64,000 nucleotides of DNA, taken from Mycobacterium kansasii ATCC 12478 (lineage in GTDB: Bacteria > Actinomycetota > Actinomycetes > Mycobacteriales > Mycobacteriaceae). The position numbers were made by a program, and so were the translations under genes. Positions 8,456 through 16,292 of this stretch are shown piece by piece. The notes under the pieces were generated by a model that had not been told where the DNA came from, searched no databases, and saw nothing but the letters and a program-made list of their open reading frames with translations. The DNA lies in the NCBI RefSeq assembly GCF_000157895.3, contig NC_022663.1, forward strand, positions 2,046,001 through 2,110,000, given 5' to 3'. Within the stretch, counting starts at the first letter, position 1. Every line of letters begins with the position of its first letter.

Positions 8456-10803
8456 TCCCGCACCACCTCACTCGGGTCCTTGTCCGGCCGCAGCCCACGC
8501 CAACTCGTTTGACGCAGCCGATTGTCGGGGGTCCATTCGCTATAGCGCACCTCGCCGACCAGCGTCGGCTCGACGAACGTGACGCCCTTAGCCTCACGCG
8601 CCGGAAGCGAAGCGCCGAAAGGATTTTCGTCGGTGCGCAAGGGCGCCAGCGTCCTTTTCAGGCTGTCCAGGTTGCGTTGGGTGAAGCCCGTTCCGACTCG
8701 GCCGGCGAAATGCAGCCCGGAAGGGCCGGGAATGCCCATCAGCAGCGAGCCGATGCCGCTGCTGCGACCGCCCTCCCCGGCCCGCCAGCCGCCGATGACG
8801 ACCTCCTGGGTGTTCCAGTGCTTGTCCTTGATCCACGCTGCCGAACGCCGGCCGGGCTGATAACCGGAATCACGCCGCTTGGCGATCACACCCTCCCAGC
8901 CGCGTTTGCGCGAGTAAGCCATGGCCTCGGCTCCGTCACCGGGCAGCAGCTCCGGAACAGTGAGATGGCCTGCGGCGCCCAGGGTTTCCAGCAGCTTGCG
9001 CCGGTCCTGGTACTTGGCACGCAACAGCGAGCGGCCGTCGAGGTAGAGCAGGTCGAATGCCCAGAACTCGATGCGGGTGGCCCGGACCCGGTTCTGCATT
9101 TCGTTGAAGCTGGGCACGCCGGCGGCGTCGAGTGCGACCACCTCCCCGTCGAGCACCACGTGGTGATCGGCGAGGTCTGCTGCCAGCGAACGCAATTGCG
9201 GATATTCTTTGGTGACGTCACGGCCACTACGGGAGCGCAGCCGCACGGCGCCGTGGTCGGCCTCCACCAGCAACCGGTAGCCGTCCCACTTGCCTTCGAA
9301 GGCCCACTGTCCCGCCTTGAGACGGTCCACCGAACCGTGTGTGGTGAGCATCGGAGCCAGGGTGTCGAAGTCGAAGGCCTGCTGTTCCTTCATGCGATGC
9401 GCCAGCCACTGGTCACCGTTGGTTTGGATCAGCGCGTACCGCCCGGAGATTCGCTTGCCATGCAGGTTGACGATCACTTCTCCTTTTCGGGGTCCTTTTT
9501 GGGGTCCTTTTTGGGGTCCTTTTTCGGCCGCGCTTTCGGCCCCGTCGCGGAACTTCTCGACGTCGTACGTGCCGGCGTCCCAGATGATCACCTTCCCGGC
9601 GCCGTACTCCCCCTTCGGGATCGTGCCCTCGAATGTCGCATATTCCAGCGGATGATCTTCGGTGCGCACCGCAAGATGGTTCACCGATGCGGTTTCCGGC
9701 AGGTTCTTCGGCACCGCCCACGACACCAGCACGCCGTCACGCTCCAACCGGAAGTCGTAGTGCAGCCGGCGGGCGTGGTGCTCCTGGATGACAAAGGTAT
9801 TGCCTTGGCCGACAACAGGTCTGGACCGAGGAACCGGTTCGGGGGTCTTCGACGCGTCGCGCATGCTGCGGTACTTGGTCAGCCGGTCCCCGGCGGGCAG
9901 GTCGGCATCCAGCGGCGCGAGCAGGTCCCCGTCGCGGGCGACCCGGACCAGCACCTCGTCATAGCGCAGCTGGCGCAGCCCCGGGTCGTGCAGTTCGTCC
10001 CAGGTGCGGGGCGCGGCGACCGTCGGCTGGTCGCGCCCGCGTAGCGAGTACGGCGCGATGGTGGTCTTGGACCCGTTGTTCTGGCTCCAGTCCAAAAACA
10101 CCTTGCCCGCCCGCAGGCTCTTGGTCATGATCGCGGTGACCAGCGTGGGCATCGTCTTCTCCAGTTGTTGCGCAACGCGTTTGGCCAGCACCGTGGCGCC
10201 TCTGCTGCTCACCGGCTCGTCCAGTGGTGCGTACAGATGCAGACCCTTGCTGCCGCTGGTCAGCGGGAAGGTGCTCAGCCCGATACCGCTGATCAGCTCC
10301 CGGACCGCATGTGCGACCTCGACCAGCTGGGCCATCGTCACGCCGTCACCCGGGTCCAGGTCGAACACCAATCGGGTAGCCGGGCCGGGCTTCAACTGCT
10401 CCGCCTCGCTTCGTGTCCATTCGGCGACAAACCGCCACTGCGGCACATGCACCTCGAGCGCCGCCTGCTGGGCTATCCACGCCAGCCCCGTCGCGCTGTC
10501 GATGATCGGATAGGTCGTGGTTCCGGACCGGTGCACGACGCTTGCCCGCGGCAACCAGTCCGGCGCTGACGACGCCAGTTGTTTTTCGAAGAAGGAAGGT
10601 TGGTCGACTCCGTTGGGCCAGCGCTTGCGGGTCGCCGGACGCCCGGCGATATGCGGCACCATCACCTCGGCGATGCGGGTGTAGTAGTCGAAGACGTCGC
10701 GCTTGGTGGTCCCGGTCGCCGGATAGAGCACCTTGTCGGCGTTGGTCAGCGTGACCCGCGGACCATCCTCCCCGCCCGGAGGCCACACCTGCGCCGAACC
10801 CAT
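8452..10803 (-). CDS. ligD: Multifunctional ATP-dependent DNA ligase D (NHEJ)
   Basis: This 783-residue protein has all three LigD modules in mycobacterial order. The polymerase/primase domain (about 15-300) has the metal site LVFDLDPGDG and SGSKGLHLY. The phosphoesterase domain (about 335-460) has QEHHARRLHYDFRLERDG and DHPLEYATFEG. The ligase domain (about 490-783) has the nucleotidyl-acceptor lysine at position 505 in FEGKWDGYR, then EFWAFDLLYLDG, WEGVIAKR and WIKDKHWNTQE. It seals double-strand breaks with Ku, whose gene lies 4.5 kb away in the opposite orientation. It is about 24 residues longer than M. tuberculosis LigD as I recall it, mostly through a repeat insertion after the phosphoesterase core. 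Confidence 0.95.
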   Translation of the reverse strand: MGSAQVWPPGGEDGPRVTLTNADKVLYPATGTTKRDVFDYYTRIAEVMVPHIAGRPATRKRWPNGVDQPSFFEKQLASSAPDWLPRASVVHRSGTTTYPIIDSATGLAWIAQQAALEVHVPQWRFVAEWTRSEAEQLKPGPATRLVFDLDPGDGVTMAQLVEVAHAVRELISGIGLSTFPLTSGSKGLHLYAPLDEPVSSRGATVLAKRVAQQLEKTMPTLVTAIMTKSLRAGKVFLDWSQNNGSKTTIAPYSLRGRDQPTVAAPRTWDELHDPGLRQLRYDEVLVRVARDGDLLAPLDADLPAGDRLTKYRSMRDASKTPEPVPRSRPVVGQGNTFVIQEHHARRLHYDFRLERDGVLVSWAVPKNLPETASVNHLAVRTEDHPLEYATFEGTIPKGEYGAGKVIIWDAGTYDVEKFRDGAESAAEKGPQKGPQKGPRKGEVIVNLHGKRISGRYALIQTNGDQWLAHRMKEQQAFDFDTLAPMLTTHGSVDRLKAGQWAFEGKWDGYRLLVEADHGAVRLRSRSGRDVTKEYPQLRSLAADLADHHVVLDGEVVALDAAGVPSFNEMQNRVRATRIEFWAFDLLYLDGRSLLRAKYQDRRKLLETLGAAGHLTVPELLPGDGAEAMAYSRKRGWEGVIAKRRDSGYQPGRRSAAWIKDKHWNTQEVVIGGWRAGEGGRSSGIGSLLMGIPGPSGLHFAGRVGTGFTQRNLDSLKRTLAPLRTDENPFGASLPAREAKGVTFVEPTLVGEVRYSEWTPDNRLRQTSWRGLRPDKDPSEVVRE
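9489..9524. repeat. Three perfect 12-bp tandem repeats inside ligD
   Basis: GGGGTCCTTTTT is repeated exactly three times, with a partial fourth copy at 9481-9488. In LigD it encodes a KGPQKGPQKGPRKG linker at the end of the phosphoesterase domain. The 12-bp unit keeps the reading frame, so copy-number change would alter linker length without breaking the protein. Confidence 0.9.
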
Positions 10804-11050
10804 TGGCAGTTAGGGGCGCGGTGTCTGCAAAGCAGATCCGTTTCCCCGTCCCCCTTATCTGTGTTGAGGACCCCCGGTAACGGTGGATCGTTGGTTATTT
10901 CGTGTTGGTTGGCCCCATTCGGGGCCGTGTTAAGCGCTGCGGACCGCAGCCGGGTCGAGGGGTACCAAAGTAGTAGTAGTAGCAGTTGCCCCACACGGGC
11001 AAGGCTGGATTGAGGCCCGCGGTGCAGCGGCAGCGTTACGTGAGCAGTTT

Positions 11051-11617
11051 CTACGGGCCCTCGCGCTGCGCCGTCAACAACGCTTCGGCAGCATCGCGAG
11101 CATGCCGGGCCGACTCCGGGGTGCCGTTGATCGCGGCAGTAACCATCGCGCCGTTGGCCAGAATCAGCAACTGATCAGCTAGCACGGCCGGATACCCGGC
11201 GGCCTTGACGAGCTGATCCAGGTAACCGCGGACCGCCAGCTTATGATGGCGCACGATCCGGGCAACGTCGTCGGACGTGCCCCCCAGCTCGCCGGCGGTA
11301 TTGATGAACATGCAACCGCGGAAATCCGGCTGCGAGAACCACTCATAGAGAAAGTCGAACACCGCGAGGATCTGAAATCGCGGCTCGGCCGCGCGGGCCT
11401 CGACGAATGTGACGATCGCCTGCCGGATGTCGGCGTCGCGCCGCTGCAGAACCGCCCGAACCAGATGCGCCTTCGACGGAAACTCCCTGTAGAGCCGCTT
11501 GAGCGGTACGCCCGCGGCATCGCGAATGTCGTCTATGCCGACCGCCTGCACACCGCGGTCATTGAACAACCTATCGGCTGCGGCGAGCACATTATCCCGG
11601 TCCTCGCCTTCGGTCAT
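11051..11617 (-). CDS. TetR-family transcriptional repressor
   Basis: This 188-residue protein has an N-terminal helix-turn-helix: AADRLFNDRGVQAVGIDDIRD, then AGVPLKRLYREFPSK as the recognition-helix region. The ligand domain contains FDFLYEWFSQPDFRGCMFIN, a pattern common in mycobacterial TetR regulators of alpha/beta hydrolases. It is divergent from the hydrolase gene at 11724, and two palindromes lie between them, so autorepression and control of the hydrolase are likely. The ATG start is preceded by an AGGGAATG-type purine stretch. Confidence 0.9.
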   Translation of the reverse strand: MTEGEDRDNVLAAADRLFNDRGVQAVGIDDIRDAAGVPLKRLYREFPSKAHLVRAVLQRRDADIRQAIVTFVEARAAEPRFQILAVFDFLYEWFSQPDFRGCMFINTAGELGGTSDDVARIVRHHKLAVRGYLDQLVKAAGYPAVLADQLLILANGAMVTAAINGTPESARHARDAAEALLTAQREGP

Positions 11618-11637
11618 GGCATTCCCTCCTTGCGCTA

Positions 11638-11686
11638 AGAACGATCGTTCTCTAGACTACAACCAGCCGTGAGAACGCTCGTTCTC
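11638..11686. promoter_or_regulatory. Twin palindromic TetR operators between tetR and hydrolase
   Basis: AGAACGATCGTTCT (11638-11651) is a perfect 14-bp palindrome. GAGAACGCTCGTTCTC (11671-11686) has perfect 7-bp arms around CT. Both fit AGAACGnnCGTTCT, with centres 34 bp apart. Their position between the divergent starts makes them the obvious targets of the adjacent TetR repressor. Confidence 0.8.
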
Positions 11687-11723
11687 CCGACCGGCACCCG
11701 ACCATCACCGAAAGGAAACCGCA

Positions 11724-12593
11724 ATGACTACCTTCGACACCCGGCACCGGACTACGTCCATCAACGGCTTGGAGGTGTACTTCCGGGAGGCCGGCAATCC
11801 GCGAAACCCGGCTTTGCTCCTGCTGCACGGCTTCCCCACCAGCTCGCATATGTTCCGCAATCTCATCGCCGCGCTCTCCGACGAGTACTACCTGGTGGCT
11901 CCCGATTACATCGGCTTCGGCAATTCGGCCGCACCGTCGGTCGACGAGTTCCGCTATAGCTTCGACAATCTGACCGAGATCGTCGAAGGCCTCGTGGACA
12001 AGCTCGGCCTGCAGCGCTTTGCGCTCTACATCCAGGACTACGGAGCACCCATCGGGCTGCGGATCGCGAGCCGGACACCGGAGCGGGTGACGGCATTGAT
12101 CACCCAGAGCGGCAATGCGTACCTGGAGGGTTTCACGCCGTTCTGGGACATCTTGTTCGCCCACGCCAAGGACCGGGAAGCCAACGCTGCCGGTGTTCGA
12201 GAACTGTTGCAGCCCAAGTCCGTCCGGTGGCAGTACACGCACGGCGTCCCGGCCGACCGGCTGGCCCGGATCGCGCCGGAAACGTGGCAACTCGACCAGG
12301 CGAAGTTGGACCGGCCGGGCAACGACGCGGTGCAGCTACAACTGTTCTGGGACTACCAGTTCAATCTCGACGGCTACCCGGCCTACCAGCAGTACCTCCG
12401 CACCCACCAGCCTCCGACTCTGGTGACGTGGGGCCGTAACGACGAAATCTTCGGACCAGCCGGGGCAGAAGCCTACCGACGTGACCTTCCCGAAGCCGAG
12501 ATCCATCTGTTGGACGCCGGACACTTCGCGCTCGAGACCCACGGAGCTGAGATCACCGCGCTGATTCGCGATTTCCTGCACCGGCGTCTGTGA
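11724..12593 (+). CDS. Alpha/beta hydrolase with Asp nucleophile (epoxide hydrolase / haloalkane dehalogenase type)
   Basis: This 289-residue protein starts at ATG 11724 after GAAAGGA. It has the oxyanion loop LLLHGFPTSSHMF (about 33-45) and the nucleophile elbow YIQDYGAP, where Asp105 occupies the nucleophile position instead of Ser. The acid is in VTWGRNDEIFG, and the catalytic His is in DAGHFALETHG near the C-terminus. An Asp nucleophile points to epoxide hydrolase, haloalkane dehalogenase or fluoroacetate-dehalogenase-like chemistry rather than an esterase. It is under probable control of the divergent TetR gene. Confidence 0.85.
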   Translation: MTTFDTRHRTTSINGLEVYFREAGNPRNPALLLLHGFPTSSHMFRNLIAALSDEYYLVAPDYIGFGNSAAPSVDEFRYSFDNLTEIVEGLVDKLGLQRFALYIQDYGAPIGLRIASRTPERVTALITQSGNAYLEGFTPFWDILFAHAKDREANAAGVRELLQPKSVRWQYTHGVPADRLARIAPETWQLDQAKLDRPGNDAVQLQLFWDYQFNLDGYPAYQQYLRTHQPPTLVTWGRNDEIFGPAGAEAYRRDLPEAEIHLLDAGHFALETHGAEITALIRDFLHRRL

Positions 12594-12758
12594 CCATGGG
12601 CTCCGAACTGGGGCCAATCTGCGCCCCCGGGCGACGCGGCCGACCCCGGGACGGTCCGGTCCGCGCATGCCGCCCGGATCCGCAGGCGGGCGAATCGAAA
12701 GCGGCCCGGCGTCGCGATCGATTCGCAGCCCGGCCGCGAATTAGGCTGAACCCGGCCG

Positions 12759-13580
12759 TCACATGAACGCGGCGATCGCAACCCCGACAGCAATCGTCAC
12801 CGATGCCAAGGTGACCATCACCGCGACACCGCGGCGGCTGGCCGGGAGAAATCCGAACAGCCTCGAAATGGCGATCATCGCCGCGAACGGCGGGGCGATC
12901 TTCCAGGTGTCGCGGGTGGCACCGCGGCCGGCCGTCTGGAGCGCCTGCCCCGCGTGACCGGTCATCCGCGCCATCGCCCGCACGGTCTGGCCGACCTCGG
13001 CACGCGGCGGGCGAACGCCGGACGCCGCGGCTGCCACGGCTACCTCGATGGCGGGCGTGACGTTGGACCAGTGGGCGCGGAACGTGATCTCGCCAGACGG
13101 GTCGACCAGGTAGGCCGAGCTCGGCCGAGGGCCGAACGCGCGGTGCAAGGTACCGTCGAGATCGTCGGTGGCGACCTCGAACGGCAACCGGTGATGCTCC
13201 TTGAGTCGCGACGCGTGGCCGGCCTTCTGCTCGTACGTCCGGGGCTGCGGCGTCGACGCCCCGGGGTGCGCCTCCCGGACGTTGATCACGATGAAGCGAA
13301 CGCGGTCGCCGTAGCGCGCGTGGAGCTCACGCAGGCCATCGCCCGCGCTCTCGGTAATCGGACACGTCAGCGAGCCAAACACGATCAGCGCCGGCCGACC
13401 GTCACGGCGCAGGCTCGCGTTGTCGATAACGGCTCCGTCGGTGGTCGTCACGCTGAACTCGGGGATCGCGTCGCCCGGGCGCGGGTCGGTACCAGGGATT
13501 CGCATGTCGCTGAGCACGGTCGCCATCGTGGGGTGGGCAAAGCGATAGCCGGTGTCGGTCGACGTAACGGCCACAATCAC
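12759..13580 (-). CDS. Deiodinase-like / AhpC-TSA redoxin with C-terminal membrane anchor
   Basis: This 273-residue thioredoxin-fold protein has LIVFGSLTCPITES, where Cys73 occupies the position of selenocysteine or cysteine in iodothyronine deiodinases (GSCTUP). It also has NVREAHPG, close to the family's EEAH strand, and YLVDPSGEITF. The last ~25 residues (VAVMVTLASVTIAVGVAIAAFM) form a membrane anchor. Only one cysteine is present at the active site. The GTG start overlaps the preceding AhpD-like gene by four bases (GTGA), so the two are co-translated; ATG 13526 is a possible internal start. The substrate is unknown; peroxide or reductive-dehalogenation chemistry are possibilities. Confidence 0.7.
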   Translation of the reverse strand: MIVAVTSTDTGYRFAHPTMATVLSDMRIPGTDPRPGDAIPEFSVTTTDGAVIDNASLRRDGRPALIVFGSLTCPITESAGDGLRELHARYGDRVRFIVINVREAHPGASTPQPRTYEQKAGHASRLKEHHRLPFEVATDDLDGTLHRAFGPRPSSAYLVDPSGEITFRAHWSNVTPAIEVAVAAAASGVRPPRAEVGQTVRAMARMTGHAGQALQTAGRGATRDTWKIAPPFAAMIAISRLFGFLPASRRGVAVMVTLASVTIAVGVAIAAFM

Positions 13581-14146
13581 GCCTCCCAGATCTGACCGGC
13601 GAAGGCGGCATCGACGTCGGTGTGGAATAGGTGGTTGGAGTAATTGCTGATCGTCTTCACGGCGATCGCGAGAAGCACCTGCAACACGTCGGTCTCGGCG
13701 AACCCCTCGGCGAGAAAGGACTCCAGCTCGGCGGCGGTCGGAAGTCCGCGCGACTCGACCATCGCCGTGGTGAACTTTGCGAGCGCATCCAGGCGCGCAT
13801 CGGGGAGTGTCCGACCGTCCCGCAGCGCCTCGGTGATCTCCGTCGGCACACCAGAAGCATCAGCGATCGTGCTGTGCGCGGCGACGCAGTACTGGCAGCC
13901 GTTCGTACGACTGATCGCCAGTAGCACGGTCTCCTGTTCGGCCGGTGTCAGTCCCGAGTCGCTGCGGAATGCGTCGTAACCAACCATGTACGTGTCCAGC
14001 AACCCAGGCACATTGGCCATGTTGCGGTACATGTTCGGCAGGAAACCTAGTTTGGACCGGGCCTTGGACAGGATGGCCGCGACCGTTGGGTCGGCATCCC
14101 CGGGGTCGCGGGGCAGCAGGGTGAGAGCTCGTTCGGAATGGGGCAT
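13577..14146 (-). CDS. Carboxymuconolactone decarboxylase / AhpD-like protein
   Basis: This 189-residue protein starts MPHSERALTL at ATG 14146, with AAGGGAAGG upstream; a longer in-frame start at 14209 would cover the operator region and is less likely. The redox motif is GCQYCVAAHS (CxxC-xxxH), as in AhpD alkylhydroperoxidase-type proteins, with the family's AxxNPG-like helix before it. It is the first gene of a two-gene operon with the redoxin at 12759 and is divergent from a TetR regulator. It probably acts as a cytosolic disulfide reductant or peroxidase. Confidence 0.88.
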   Translation of the reverse strand: MPHSERALTLLPRDPGDADPTVAAILSKARSKLGFLPNMYRNMANVPGLLDTYMVGYDAFRSDSGLTPAEQETVLLAISRTNGCQYCVAAHSTIADASGVPTEITEALRDGRTLPDARLDALAKFTTAMVESRGLPTAAELESFLAEGFAETDVLQVLLAIAVKTISNYSNHLFHTDVDAAFAGQIWEA

Positions 14147-14166
14147 TGGCGCGTCGCCTTCCCTTA

Positions 14167-14217
14167 ATTCAGGAATAGGTATTCTATAAATAAATATTGT
14201 AGTATTCACTCCTGAAT
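14167..14217. promoter_or_regulatory. AT-rich divergent promoter/operator with inverted repeats
   Basis: ATTCAGGA (14167-14174) and TCCTGAAT (14210-14217) are perfect 8-bp inverted repeats framing a strongly AT-rich stretch. Inside it, GAATA-GG-TATTC (14173-14184) forms a smaller palindrome. The right arm overlaps the start codon of the TetR gene, so bound repressor would block its own translation start and the opposing operon. Confidence 0.6.
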
Positions 14218-14842
14218 GTCAACGAGTTCCGCCCCCCGCCGAAAGCGTGGTCGGCCGCGTGAGTTCAACCTCGACGCTGCCACCGCGGCGCTCGAGCGCG
14301 CGCTGTGGAGTCGCGGCTTTCGCTCAACGAGCGTCGAACAACTCGCCGCGGAAGCAGGTCTGAGCCTGTCGAGCCTCTACGCGGCATTCGGAAGCAAGCA
14401 GGGTGTACTCGCCGCCGCATTGGCGCGGTACGAGTGCGAGATGAGCGGCATACTCGGCGAACTCGAATCGGGCGCGCGCGGCCTTCCCGACATCGTGCGG
14501 TTCATCGATCGCGTTCGGGCCGTGCTGGAGACTCCTGCTTCACCGACCGGTTGCTTCATGGTCAACACCATGGTGGAGGTCGGAGACGGAATTCCGGAGG
14601 TCCAGGAACTGGTGGCGGCCTACCGGCGCCGGATCGAGCGAGCCCTCAAGGCCGCGCTCGATACGGCGGCCCGGGCCGGGGACATCGAAGCTGGATCGTC
14701 GCAGGACCGCGCCCGGCTGATCCAAGCGGCGCTGTTTGGGGCTATGGCCGTGTCAAGGGCCGGTGACCTGGCGCCAGCGCGTGCTGCTCTCCAGTCAATC
14801 ACCCGTGAGCTCCGCCGCTGGCGTTCGCACGTCCGGCGTTAG
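14216..14842 (+). CDS. TetR-family transcriptional regulator
   Basis: This 208-residue protein has a basic N-terminal arm, RRKRGRPREF, followed by a TetR helix-turn-helix ending GLSLSSLYAAFGSKQGVLAAAL. The ligand domain contains the common SPTGCFMVNT motif. It is divergent from the AhpD-like/redoxin operon and probably its repressor. ATG 14216 is in the operator arm and close to the AT-rich promoter, so the mRNA may be leaderless or nearly so. Confidence 0.9.
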   Translation: MSTSSAPRRKRGRPREFNLDAATAALERALWSRGFRSTSVEQLAAEAGLSLSSLYAAFGSKQGVLAAALARYECEMSGILGELESGARGLPDIVRFIDRVRAVLETPASPTGCFMVNTMVEVGDGIPEVQELVAAYRRRIERALKAALDTAARAGDIEAGSSQDRARLIQAALFGAMAVSRAGDLAPARAALQSITRELRRWRSHVRR

Positions 14843-15348
14843 GGCCGAGTCCGACGGCAGGTCCTGTCGTGGGCCGGACGGGCCCGACTACCGGATTCGC
14901 GCGCATGATTCGAAACCGCGCCGTGCAGTTCCCGGCCACGCGGTCCGGCCAGCCCGGTGTAACGCTGCACCGCCGGCACACCAAAACCCTTGTAGTACTT
15001 CCTATCCCGCGATCTGCGGGCACGCAGACACCCGGACCGTCCCCAGACGACGGCAGGCCGCCTCGATCAACCGCGGGAAGTCTCGAGACGTCTCACCCAT
15101 GACGTCGGTGGCCCGAACTGCGTCAGCCGTCGGCGATACGTATCCAGCTGAGGCCGTGACGATGCCGATCAACCAGATATCAGGTCGAAATACGCTGGAT
15201 TGCAACGGGTCCGAGCTGCAAACGTCAGTCTGCCCGGCACCGACCATGGCATCGACGTCGCTCGCATCCGGGCACTGCAAACCCACCGACCTGCAGGCAT
15301 GCCGTGGCGTCGCTGTTAACCGCCCCGCGTTGTGGGCATACTGACTGC
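14843..15348. other. 506-bp gap with no confident gene
   Basis: No convincing gene is seen. A minus-strand frame at 15002-15286 (94 codons, with segment FRPDIWLIGIVTASAGY) has protein-like composition but no recognised family and no clear ribosome site; it may be a gene remnant. The right end presumably contains the ku promoter. Confidence 0.5.
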
Positions 15349-16239
15349 ATGCGCTCCATCTGGAAGGGTTCGATCGCCTTCGGCCTGGTAAACGTGCCGG
15401 TCAAGGTGTACAGCGCCACCGAAGACCATGACATCAAGTTTCACCAGGTCCACGCCAAGGACAACGGACGCATCCGCTACAAGCGGGTGTGCGAGGTGTG
15501 CGGCGAGGTGGTCGAATACGGCGACCTGGCTCGGGCCTACGAATCCGACGACGGCCAGATGGTGATCATCACCGACGACGACATCGCCACGTTGCCCGAG
15601 GAACGCAGCCGCGAGATCGAGGTGCTCGAATTCGTGCCCGCCAACGAAGTCGACCCGATGATGTTCGACCGCAGCTACTTCCTGGAACCCGACTCGAAGT
15701 CGTCGAAATCTTATGTGCTGCTGGCTAAGACGCTTGCAGAGTCAGACCGGATGGCGATCGTGCATTTCACCCTGCGCAACAAGACCCGGCTGGCGGCGTT
15801 GCGGGTCAAGGATTTCGGCAAGCGTGACGTCATGGTCGTGCATACGTTGTTGTGGCCGGATGAGATTCGCGACCCCGACTTCCCGGTACTGGACAAGAAG
15901 GTCGAGATCAAACCGGCGGAGCTCAAGATGGCCGGCCAAGTGGTGGAGTCGATGGCCGAAGAGTTCAACCCGGACCGCTATCGCGATACCTACCAGGAGC
16001 AGCTGCAGGAACTGATCGACGCCAAACTCGAAGGCGGAGAAGCATTTACCACCGAGGAGCAACCGACCGAACTGGACGAGACCGAGGACGTCTCCGATCT
16101 GCTCGCCAAACTGGAAGCCAGCGTCAAGGCGCGCTCGGGCGAAAAGAAACCACCGGTGGCGAAGGTCGCCAAGAAGACGCCGGCGAAGAAGACACCGGCA
16201 CGGAAGAAGGCCCCCGCGAAACAAGCGTCCAAGTCCTGA
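15349..16239 (+). CDS. mku: Non-homologous end-joining protein Ku
   Basis: This 296-residue protein starts MRSIWKGSIAFGLVNVPVKVY, the standard bacterial Ku N-terminus, at ATG 15349; an upstream in-frame GTG at 15304 adds non-homologous residues. The core contains FHQVH, the CEVCGEVVEYGDL segment and the EFVPANEVDPMMFDRSYFLEP strand. It forms a homodimer that rings DNA ends and recruits LigD. The last ~30 residues are a lysine/proline/alanine tail (KKTPAKKTPARKKAPAK), similar to the DNA-binding extensions of some Ku proteins, and as I recall absent in M. tuberculosis Ku. Confidence 0.95.
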   Translation: MRSIWKGSIAFGLVNVPVKVYSATEDHDIKFHQVHAKDNGRIRYKRVCEVCGEVVEYGDLARAYESDDGQMVIITDDDIATLPEERSREIEVLEFVPANEVDPMMFDRSYFLEPDSKSSKSYVLLAKTLAESDRMAIVHFTLRNKTRLAALRVKDFGKRDVMVVHTLLWPDEIRDPDFPVLDKKVEIKPAELKMAGQVVESMAEEFNPDRYRDTYQEQLQELIDAKLEGGEAFTTEEQPTELDETEDVSDLLAKLEASVKARSGEKKPPVAKVAKKTPAKKTPARKKAPAKQASKS

Positions 16240-16292
16240 CCCGGGTGGGCGCTGTTGGCCTATGCTCGTCGTGCTGCCGAGAGGAGTATCCC

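Noticed and set aside
9481..9524. Terminator-like T-rich stretch in ligD
   Set aside because: It is an in-frame coding repeat without a hairpin before it.
8080..10044. 654-codon plus-strand frame opposite ligD
   Set aside because: It is a shadow of high-GC third positions; ligD on the minus strand has full catalytic motifs.
13340..13400. Possible selenocysteine codon in the deiodinase-like protein
   Set aside because: The active-site position is an ordinary cysteine codon, and no in-frame TGA occurs there.
14736..15344. 202-codon plus-strand frame before ku
   Set aside because: It overlaps the end of the TetR gene in another frame, lacks a ribosome site and has no domain-like pattern.
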